Assembly: GCA_031284185.1 (NCBI GenBank)
Contig: JAITAJ010000173.1
Location: 1-7,665 of the forward strand
DNA length: 7,665 bases
DNA from: Accumulibacter sp.
GTDB taxonomy: Bacteria; Pseudomonadota; Gammaproteobacteria; Burkholderiales; Rhodocyclaceae
Reading direction: 5' to 3'
Shown: positions 1 to 4,981 of the stretch, one piece after another
Position numbering within the stretch: the stretch's first letter is position 1
Layout: each line of letters opens with the position of its first letter
Notes under the pieces: model-generated
What the model was told of the DNA's origin: nothing
Database searches by the model: none
Seen by the model: only the letters and a program-made list of their open reading frames with translations
Made by a program: the position numbers and the translations under genes

Positions 1-419
1 AAGAACGTGGAAAAATGGCAATCGCCGCCGGATTCATGGGTGAGGCCATCGCCGTCTCCGCCGTTGCCTTTACGGGAAAAACTGGCCGGTTTGGAGAGGG
101 ACATGGCGGCGCCGAGTTCTGGCGGGCCTTGGGCGCATGTTCGGACGACAGAGCGGACGCGGCCTGGGCTTTGGAAAATCGCTGCGTGGAGGCGGTCTCT
201 CCGTCCGGGCCGAAATCGGCACTGGCAATGGCAAGGGTAGCAAGAAGGCGGGCGAGGGCGAATTTTCCATCAGGATCGATGAGGCTGGCATTGGCGGGCG
301 GAAGAAGCGCGAGTCGGCTCCCGGCGCCGCGACAACGCCGGCGCGGATTGCTCCTCATGCAACGAACTCAGGCATTACTGACGATCCCTTCCGCATACGT
401 GGCGCGGTTCCTTCGGCGT

Positions 420-494
420 TTGCCCTCCGAGGGGGAAATTCCATCGGCCCCATGATTCGAGAGGGCAAGAAAGCATGGCGGCGCGAAGCGCCGC
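420..494. other. Two adjacent stem-loops of unknown role
   Basis: TTGCCCTC at 420-427 pairs perfectly with GAGGGCAA at 461-468 (8 bp), and inside that loop GGGG at 431-434 can pair with CCCC at 448-451. Immediately downstream, GCGGCGC at 478-484 pairs with GCGCCGC at 488-494 (7 bp, GAA loop). No U-tract follows either hairpin, so neither is a standard intrinsic terminator. They could be a transcript end, the fold of a small RNA, or part of a dispersed repeat, since some of the bases recur in inverted orientation after envZ. The pairing is seen directly; any role is inference. Confidence 0.4.
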
Positions 495-503
495 GTAACC
501 AGA

Positions 504-566
504 CTGTCTTCTGTCATCTCAAATCGCTGTCCTCTGAAATATCTGTCCCCTGAAATCTGTTTTCTG
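504..566 (+). repeat. Degenerate CTGTCYTCTG repeat array (left copy)
   Basis: Four copies of a 10-mer of the form CTGTYYYCTG occur at 504-513 (CTGTCTTCTG), 527-536 (CTGTCCTCTG), 543-552 (CTGTCCCCTG) and 557-566 (CTGTTTTCTG), at intervals of 23, 16 and 14 nt. The second and third are each followed by AAAT. The array lies about 60 bp upstream of the first gene of the four-gene block, where a promoter would be expected. The same motif family recurs in opposite orientation at the end of envZ (4406-4448). It could be a dispersed genomic repeat or a set of protein-binding sites. It does not resemble the classical OmpR box. Confidence 0.6.
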
Positions 567-625
567 GTAGGCTGAGTTCGCTTCGTCCTTCAAGGCCGGG
601 GTTTCAAACCGGAGTTGGTTTTACG

Positions 626-1507
626 ATGAGCAACGAAACGGATCGAGAATCGGTTCCAGAGCCTCCCAACCCGATCGGGATGGATGGCATCGAGTATATC
701 GAGTTCACTACCTCGAAACCCCAGGCGCTGGGCGGTGTACTGGAGCGGATGGGGTTTCGCCCGGTGGCCCGGCATCGTTCGCGCGAAGTCGAGCTGTACC
801 GCCAGGGATCGATGAACCTCGTCGTCAATTCGCATCCGGCCGACATCCCCCGCGCCATCACGCCGGTCGAGCATCCGGTCATCAGCGCCGTGGCGATCCG
901 GGTGCGCGACGCCGATGCCGCGTACCGGCGCGCGCTGGATCTCGGCGCATGGGAAGTTCCCGCTCATGCGCGCGCGATCGAACTGACCAGACCCGCCATC
1001 CACGGCGTTGGTGAAAGCCTGATTTATTTCGTCGACCGTTATGACGAATTTTCGATCTTCGACATCGATTTCCGCGCCATTCCGGGCGTTGTCCCGCATC
1101 CGCCGGCCATCAACGACATGCGCTATTTCGGGCTCGTGCAGTATGTCGGCATCGGTCGCACGCTCGACTGGAGCGAGTTCTACGGGCAGATTCTGGGTTT
1201 CCGCCAACTGCCCGACACGCTCCGCTTCGGCATCATGCCCAAGGGGGTGCTGCTGCAAAGCCCATGCGCCAAATTCTATTTGCAGTTGATCGAGCCAGAC
1301 GCCGCGCAGTATGCCCCGATGGGGGAACACTTCCAGCGCATCGGCCTGGGCACGCCGGAGGTGGTCGGCACGGCCCGCGCGCTGGAAGAACGGGGCATCG
1401 ATTTTCTCTCCACGGACAAGGTGCACACCACCGAACGGGGCGCGCTGACCACGGCCATGCTCGGCGGCGTGATGTTCGAGCTGGTTCGCGCCGAAAACGG
1501 GAAATAA
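626..1507 (+). CDS. HPPD-like VOC-superfamily protein, probably lacking the catalytic iron site
   Basis: The 293-residue product aligns with the 4-hydroxyphenylpyruvate dioxygenase (HPPD) and QuiC C-terminal family. The first glyoxalase-fold domain (about residues 16-150) carries typical segments such as GMDGIEYIEF, GFRPVARHRS, the run ending in RQG (59-61) and YFVDRYD. The second domain (about 165-287) has GEHFQRIGLGT and VMFELVR. In active HPPD the Fe(II) ligands are two His and one Glu. By alignment the first His position is Leu170 and the second is Arg238; only Glu285 remains. The protein ends eight residues after that Glu, so the C-terminal helix that closes the HPPD active site is absent, and the second domain is shortened. 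Homogentisate formation therefore looks unlikely. A GGAG (611-614) precedes the ATG by 11 nt. The next gene starts 4 nt after the stop. The fold assignment is solid; the function is unknown, perhaps a partner or ligand-binding subunit of the downstream barrel protein. Confidence 0.85.
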   Translation: MSNETDRESVPEPPNPIGMDGIEYIEFTTSKPQALGGVLERMGFRPVARHRSREVELYRQGSMNLVVNSHPADIPRAITPVEHPVISAVAIRVRDADAAYRRALDLGAWEVPAHARAIELTRPAIHGVGESLIYFVDRYDEFSIFDIDFRAIPGVVPHPPAINDMRYFGLVQYVGIGRTLDWSEFYGQILGFRQLPDTLRFGIMPKGVLLQSPCAKFYLQLIEPDAAQYAPMGEHFQRIGLGTPEVVGTARALEERGIDFLSTDKVHTTERGALTTAMLGGVMFELVRAENGK

Positions 1508-1511
1508 CGCC

Positions 1512-2378
1512 GTGCCGCTCAATTTCAATGATTTCGGCATCGATTGCGCATCAATGGCCGGATCGCTGGAAACCCGTCTGTCCGCCGCCTGTCAGGCCGG
1601 TTTCACGCATGTGATGATCGCCGCCGCCGACATCGTCGGCCATCCGGTGAGCGCCGAAACGGCGGTGCGGACGATCCACGACGGCGGTTTGCGCGTCACC
1701 GGCCTGAAGGCCCTGCGCGATTTCGAGGGGCTGTCCGGGAAACTGCACGCCTACAAGGTCGACGTCGCAAAATCGATGCTGCGGCTTTGCCGCCGCGTCG
1801 GAGGACGCCTGTTGCTGACCGAAGCGTCGGTATCGGCGCATGCCGACACCGACCCGGAAAAAATTGCCCGCGATCTGCGCAAGCTGGCATTCCTGGCCTT
1901 GCCGATGGGCATCCGCGTCGCCTTCAAGGGACTCTCGGGAAGCCGTACGGCGCGTGATTTTTCCACCGCCGCCGAAATCATTTCTCTGGCCGGCTGTCCC
2001 AATCTCGGGCTGGTCATCGACGTCCTCGACGCGATCGCCGCCGACACGCCGCTCGACGATCTCGATCTCGTTTTCCCCGACCAGATATTCCTCGTGCAAC
2101 TCTCCGATTTCATGCTCCAGGAAATTCGTTCCGCCGACGAGCAGGCCGCCGCCGCGCATTTCCGCGTCTTCCCCGGCGAAGGCGCGCACAGCGAAGCCAT
2201 CGCCCGCTTCATCGTCAAACTCAAGGAAATCGGCTATTTCGGTGATTACAGCTTCGACGTATATAACACCGACTACCTGCAAATGCCCGCCGAAACCATC
2301 GCCGACCGCGCCCGGCGGGCCGCCGAATGGCTCGGCGAAACGGTGCTGCGGCGGACTTTGCCCATCCCGTTTTTTTGA
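1512..2378 (+). CDS. Sugar phosphate isomerase/epimerase-family TIM-barrel protein (3-dehydroshikimate dehydratase-like), altered metal site
   Basis: This 288-residue protein has the xylose-isomerase-like TIM-barrel fold seen in QuiC/AsbF 3-dehydroshikimate dehydratases and sugar phosphate isomerases. Recognisable segments are IRVAFKGLSG (134-143), NLGLVIDVLDAIA (164-176), IFLVQLSDF (192-200), RVFPGEG (218-224) and YSFDVYN (246-252). These enzymes bind a divalent metal through Glu, Asp, Gln and Glu. Here Lys139 sits at the first Glu position, Asp170 and Gln196 are kept, and Asp249 replaces the last Glu. The His that usually follows the second ligand is Asp173. Chemistry is probably lost or changed. 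In QuiC-type enzymes this domain precedes and is fused to an HPPD-like domain; here the HPPD-like protein is a separate upstream gene. The start is GTG, with no strong Shine-Dalgarno, consistent with coupling. The stop follows a run of seven T. Confidence 0.85.
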   Translation: MPLNFNDFGIDCASMAGSLETRLSAACQAGFTHVMIAAADIVGHPVSAETAVRTIHDGGLRVTGLKALRDFEGLSGKLHAYKVDVAKSMLRLCRRVGGRLLLTEASVSAHADTDPEKIARDLRKLAFLALPMGIRVAFKGLSGSRTARDFSTAAEIISLAGCPNLGLVIDVLDAIAADTPLDDLDLVFPDQIFLVQLSDFMLQEIRSADEQAAAAHFRVFPGEGAHSEAIARFIVKLKEIGYFGDYSFDVYNTDYLQMPAETIADRARRAAEWLGETVLRRTLPIPFF

Positions 2379-2379
2379 A

Positions 2380-3093
2380 ATGAAGCGCAAAATTCTTGTC
2401 GTCGATGACGATAAACGGCTCGGTGATCTCTTGCATCGTTATCTGGGCGAGCAAGGTTTCAGCGTCCGCGTGGCGGAAAACGCGGAAGCGATGAACAAGG
2501 CGCTCACGCGCGACGGCTTCGATCTGATCATCCTCGATCTGATGCTGCCCGGCGAAGACGGCCTGTCGATCTGCCGCCGGCTGCGCGCCAGCGAGCCGCA
2601 ACAGGCGATCATCATGCTCACGGCCCGGGGCGATGAGATCGACCGCATCGTCGGGCTGGAAATGGGCGCCGACGACTATCTGCCCAAGCCGTTCAGTCCG
2701 CGCGAACTGGTTGCCCGCATCCAGGCCGTGCTGCGCCGGCGGACTGCCGCCGTGCCCGGCGCGCCGGCCACGGAAAACAAGCTCATTACCTTCGGCAACG
2801 TGGAAGTCGACCTGGCCACGCGAGCCATGAAGCGTAACGGCGAGCCTCAGCCGTTGACCACCGGCGAGTTCGCCGTGCTCAAGGCCCTGCTCGAACATCC
2901 GCGCCAGCCGCTTTCGCGCGACCGTCTGATGGCGCTGGCAAAGGGCCGCGAACAGAACCCGTTCGACCGCGCCATCGACGTGCAGATATCCCGTCTGCGC
3001 AAGCTCATCGAACCCGATCCGGCCACGCCGCGCTACCTGCAAACGGTATGGGGGTTCGGCTACGTGTTCATTCCCGACGAAACGGTCCGATGA
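2380..3093 (+). CDS. ompR: OmpR-family response regulator
   Basis: The 237-residue product is very close to E. coli OmpR along its whole length. The receiver domain (residues 1-120) has the acidic pocket DDD at 9-11, phospho-acceptor Asp53 in LDLMLPGEDGLSICRRLR, Thr81 and Lys103 in the PKPF motif. The winged-helix DNA-binding domain (about 135-233) shows PLTTGEFAVLKALLEHPR, PLSRDRLM, IDVQISRLRK and TVWGFGYVFIPD. It should be phosphorylated by the EnvZ homologue encoded next and bind promoters as a dimer. The ATG lies one base after the stop of the barrel gene, and a T run occupies the usual Shine-Dalgarno position, so initiation probably depends on translation of the upstream gene. Longer upstream starts in this frame run through the barrel gene and are not credible. 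It overlaps envZ by ATGA. Confidence 0.96.
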   Translation: MKRKILVVDDDKRLGDLLHRYLGEQGFSVRVAENAEAMNKALTRDGFDLIILDLMLPGEDGLSICRRLRASEPQQAIIMLTARGDEIDRIVGLEMGADDYLPKPFSPRELVARIQAVLRRRTAAVPGAPATENKLITFGNVEVDLATRAMKRNGEPQPLTTGEFAVLKALLEHPRQPLSRDRLMALAKGREQNPFDRAIDVQISRLRKLIEPDPATPRYLQTVWGFGYVFIPDETVR

Positions 3094-4451
3094 CGGGCGG
3101 TGATACGCGCATGTTCATTCCGCAAACGCTCTTCGGACGCACCTTTCTTCTCGTCAGCCTGCTGATTTTCGTCTCCGGGGGAAGCTGGTTCGCCCTGTTC
3201 AGCCTCGCCGAGCGCGAGCCGCGCGCCTTGCAGCTCGCGGAACTCACCGCGAGCATGGTCAATCTGACCCGCGCCGCGCTCGTCGCCGCCGATCCCGCGA
3301 AGCGCCTCGCCCTGTTGCGGGATCTCGCCGACAGCGAGGGCGTCCATCTCTACCCGCGGGAGGATTCCGATGCCGTCATACCGCTGCCGGGCACCTATTT
3401 CTTCGACACGATGAAGCAGGCCGCCCTCGAACGGCTCGGTCCGCGCACGCGGTTTGCCAGCGAAGTCAACGGGCTGCCCGGAGTATGGGTCAGCTTCTCG
3501 ATCGACGACGACGACAATGACTACTGGCTGATGCTCCCCGGCGAGCACGCGCGGGAATTCGTTCCCGGACAATGGCTCGGCTGGGGCGCCGCCTCGCTGG
3601 CGCTGGCGCTGTTCGTGGCCTGGCCGACCGTCTTCCGCGTCACCCGGCCGCTGCGCGCCCTGGCCGCCGCCGCCCGGGCGCTCGGCGAAGGCCGCTATCC
3701 CGAACCCGTGCGGGAAAGCGGCGCCAGCGAACTCAGGCGGGTGGCCGAGGCTTTCAACCGCATGTCCGACGATCTGAAACAGAACGCGGCCGAACGCGCG
3801 CTCGTGCTGGCGGGACTCTCGCACGATCTGCGCACGCCGCTGGCCCGTCTGCGTCTGGAGAGCGAGCTGTCGATCGCCGATGATCTCGCGCGCGAGGCGG
3901 CCATCGCCGACATCGAGCAAATGGACGCCATCATTTCCCAGTTTCTCGATTACGCGCGCGGCGAAGGCGACGAGGCGCCGGAGGAGGCCGACATCAACGC
4001 CCTCGTCGAACAGCTGGCCGCCCGTCACGCTCGCGTCTCGGCCGCGCCCCGGCTCGACCTGGGAAGGCTTCCCGGCAAAACGCGCGTCCGTCCCAAGGCA
4101 TTGACGCGCGCCCTCGTCAATCTGCTCGACAACGCCCGCAAATACGGCGCCGAACCGTTCGCCGTCAGCACCCGGCGCGAACGCGATGAAATCGTCATCG
4201 ATATCGCAGACAGTGGCCCCGGCGTTCCCGAAACCGAACTCGAATGGATCAAACGTCCCTTCACACGCCTGGAAAGCGCCCGCACCGACACCACCGGCAC
4301 CGGCCTCGGCCTTGCCATCGTCGAGCGCGTCGCTCGCCTGCACGGCGGAGGATTCGAGCTGCGCAACCGTCCCGAAGGCGGTCTGATCGCCCGGCTGCGG
4401 CTGCCCAGAGGACAGTTTCAGAGGGCAGAGCGAGGGGACGGAAGACAGTAA
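3090..4451 (+). CDS. envZ: EnvZ-like osmosensor-type sensor histidine kinase
   Basis: This 453-residue inner-membrane kinase has a first transmembrane helix at about 16-38, a periplasmic domain of about 120 residues with an acidic patch IDDDDND (138-144), and a second helix at about 162-180. A HAMP linker follows (about 181-233). The H-box is SHDLRTPLARLRLE with phospho-His245, identical in style to EnvZ. The ATPase domain shows the N-box (NLLDNARKYG, Asn344/Asn348), G1 (DSGPGVP), F-box (RPFTRLE) and G2 (GTGLGLAI). All catalytic motifs are present. It should phosphorylate and dephosphorylate OmpR. The start at 3090 overlaps the ompR stop as ATGA; an ATG at 3111 is an alternative, and one at 3048 would lie inside ompR. 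The last 14 residues (440-453) go beyond the expected end of the kinase fold and are encoded by a repeat array. Confidence 0.93.
   Translation: MTGGDTRMFIPQTLFGRTFLLVSLLIFVSGGSWFALFSLAEREPRALQLAELTASMVNLTRAALVAADPAKRLALLRDLADSEGVHLYPREDSDAVIPLPGTYFFDTMKQAALERLGPRTRFASEVNGLPGVWVSFSIDDDDNDYWLMLPGEHAREFVPGQWLGWGAASLALALFVAWPTVFRVTRPLRALAAAARALGEGRYPEPVRESGASELRRVAEAFNRMSDDLKQNAAERALVLAGLSHDLRTPLARLRLESELSIADDLAREAAIADIEQMDAIISQFLDYARGEGDEAPEEADINALVEQLAARHARVSAAPRLDLGRLPGKTRVRPKALTRALVNLLDNARKYGAEPFAVSTRRERDEIVIDIADSGPGVPETELEWIKRPFTRLESARTDTTGTGLGLAIVERVARLHGGGFELRNRPEGGLIARLRLPRGQFQRAERGDGRQ
4406..4448 (-). repeat. Degenerate CTGTCYTCTG repeat array (right, inverted copy, inside the end of envZ)
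   Basis: On the minus strand this stretch reads CTGTCTTCCG (4448-4439), overlapping CCGTCCCCTC (4441-4432), then CTGCCCTCTG (4428-4419) followed by AAA, then CTGTCCTCTG (4415-4406). The order and flanks resemble the left array at 504-552. Weaker similarity may extend outward: AAGCATG occurs at 471-477 on the plus strand and at 4470-4464 on the minus strand, and ATCGGCCCCAT (443-453) resembles ATCGCCCCAT on the minus strand (4482-4473). The array falls on the final 14 codons of envZ. Whether it is a mobile-repeat remnant or low-complexity sequence is open. Confidence 0.55.
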
Positions 4452-4485
4452 ACCTTGCCACGTCATGCTTCAATGGGGCGATTGG

Positions 4486-4511
4486 GATGGGCCAGCCACG
4501 GCCATCGTTTT
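4486..4511 (+). terminator. Candidate terminator after the envZ block
   Basis: GATGGGCC (4486-4493) pairs with GGCCATC (4500-4506), giving a 7-bp stem with one bulged G and a 6-nt loop, followed by GTTTT (4507-4511). It lies 35 nt after the envZ stop and just before the promoter proposed for the riboswitch transcript, where a terminator would be expected. The T-tract is short, so termination may be partial. Confidence 0.4.
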
Positions 4512-4530
4512 GCGCGGACGGGAAAAGCCC

Positions 4531-4557
4531 TCGACACATCGGCTTCTGTGCTATATT
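4531..4557 (+). promoter_or_regulatory. Candidate sigma-70 promoter (extended -10) for the riboswitch/transporter operon
   Basis: TCGACA at 4531-4536 matches the -35 consensus at five of six positions. TATATT at 4552-4557 matches the -10 consensus at five of six and is preceded by TG at 4549-4550 with one intervening base, an extended -10. The spacer of 15 bp is short, which the extended element could offset. A start near 4564 would place the riboswitch aptamer about 40 nt into the transcript. Confidence 0.5.
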
Positions 4558-4605
4558 CCACCGCTCTCCGTGTCCCGGCGGGTTCCGTTCGGGATGCGGG
4601 GAACA

Positions 4606-4842
4606 CGACAGGTATCCGCGCCGCGTCAGTGGCCGGATGAAACGGGAACAGGGTGCGTGGGTTTTCCATAAGGCCCTGACTGCCCCCGCAACGGTAAACA
4701 AGCGCAGGCGCGTTATGGCTGTGGATCAGGGAAACAGCCAGTCACTGGACTCTTGCATGTGCGGCATCGCATGTCCGGGAAGGCGGCGCGTTCCGACGCC
4801 TCATGGGTGTCGACTTGTCAGTCCGGAAACCGGCCTGCCGTC
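4606..4842 (+). ncRNA. Cobalamin (B12) riboswitch aptamer
   Basis: The conserved landmarks occur in the right order. P2 can form between ATCCG (4614-4618) and CGGAT (4634-4638). Next come AAACGGGAACAGGGTG (about 4640-4655) and the near-invariant core GACTGCCCCCGCAACGGTAA (4678-4697). CACTGGA (4743-4749), a GGGAAGGC element (4778-4785) and the B12 box AGTCCGGAAACCGGCCTGCC (4820-4839) follow. Closing helix P1 can form between CGACAGG (4606-4612) and CCTGCCG (4834-4840) with one mismatch. A peripheral hairpin with TGCG/CGCA arms sits near 4760-4771. Ligand binding to such RNAs normally switches off downstream corrinoid uptake or synthesis genes, here the BtuFCD-like importer. Identification is by motif; exact ends are approximate. 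Confidence 0.95.
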
Positions 4843-4882
4843 TTTCGACATTCCTCCGACCGGGGGAACTTGTTGCGATGGA

Positions 4883-4918
4883 CCGTCTACGGGGAACTGG
4901 ACGGCGGCAGCCGCCGTC
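4883..4918 (+). promoter_or_regulatory. Putative riboswitch expression platform with alternative pairings
   Basis: GACGGCGGC (4900-4908) and GCCGCCGTC (4910-4918) are perfect complements around a single A and form a strong hairpin of about 8 bp with a 3-nt loop. Its left arm can instead pair with CCGTC at 4883-4887, or with GCCGTC at 4837-4842, which is the 3' strand of aptamer helix P1. This gives a mutually exclusive switch: P1 formed with ligand leaves the hairpin free, while without ligand the P1 strand captures its left arm. The tail after the hairpin (ATTTGCC) is a poor U-tract, so the hairpin may act through weak or Rho-assisted termination or on translation. Confidence 0.45.
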
Positions 4919-4971
4919 ATTTGCCATGAATGACAGGATTTGTCGCTGATCGGGTGCGGATGGTTCAAACC

Positions 4972-4976
4972 GGAGA
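4972..4976 (+). promoter_or_regulatory. Shine-Dalgarno supporting the 4982 start of the binding-protein gene
   Basis: GGAGA lies 5 nt upstream of the ATG at 4982 and is the clearest ribosome binding site in the leader. It favours 4982 over the in-frame TTG at 4940 and the ATG at 5084, whose upstream bases contain no AGGA/GGAG core. Confidence 0.6.
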
Positions 4977-4981
4977 CGATC

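Larger units (their letters stand above)
1..600. other. Left-edge region with no confidently assignable gene
   Basis: I see no recognisable protein family here. Three long frames overlap each other. A plus frame is open from the window edge to a stop at 455 (ATG at 15). A second plus frame is open from an ATG at 137 to 553. A minus frame starts at an ATG complementary to 356-358 and stays open through position 1, so it could be the N-terminal part of a leftward gene. My count gives GC at third positions of only about 64-65% in the first plus frame and in the minus frame, with no clear winner. The translations are rich in Arg/Gly or Ala/Ser/Pro, as expected of shadow frames. The stretch may be intergenic, a decayed gene, or the start of a leftward gene. 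More sequence to the left would decide. Two hairpins and a repeat array near its right end are listed separately. Confidence 0.5.

Noticed and set aside
504..566. CRISPR array
   Set aside because: Repeats are only about 10 nt, imperfect and irregularly spaced (23, 16, 14 nt), with no spacers of uniform length and no cas genes.
2321..2376. Intrinsic terminator between the barrel gene and ompR (CGCCGA/TCGGCG stem plus T run)
   Set aside because: The stem ends more than 30 nt before the T run, so the geometry is wrong, and the genes are only 1 nt apart.
1840..2379. N-terminal extension of OmpR by about 180 residues
   Set aside because: The upstream part is the shifted frame of the barrel gene, rich in Ser/Pro/Arg; OmpR homologues start at the ATG at 2380.
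3048..3089. Longer EnvZ start inside ompR
   Set aside because: It would overlap ompR by 46 nt and add 14 residues unlike EnvZ; the ATGA overlap at 3090 is the usual arrangement.
3060..4466. 468-codon open frame on the minus strand opposite envZ
   Set aside because: It mirrors the envZ coding frame; all kinase motifs are on the plus strand and the minus translation shows no domain.
4244..4933. Plus-strand frames of 60-230 codons across the envZ end and riboswitch region
   Set aside because: They run through conserved riboswitch structure and the end of envZ in another frame, with no coding signal of their own.
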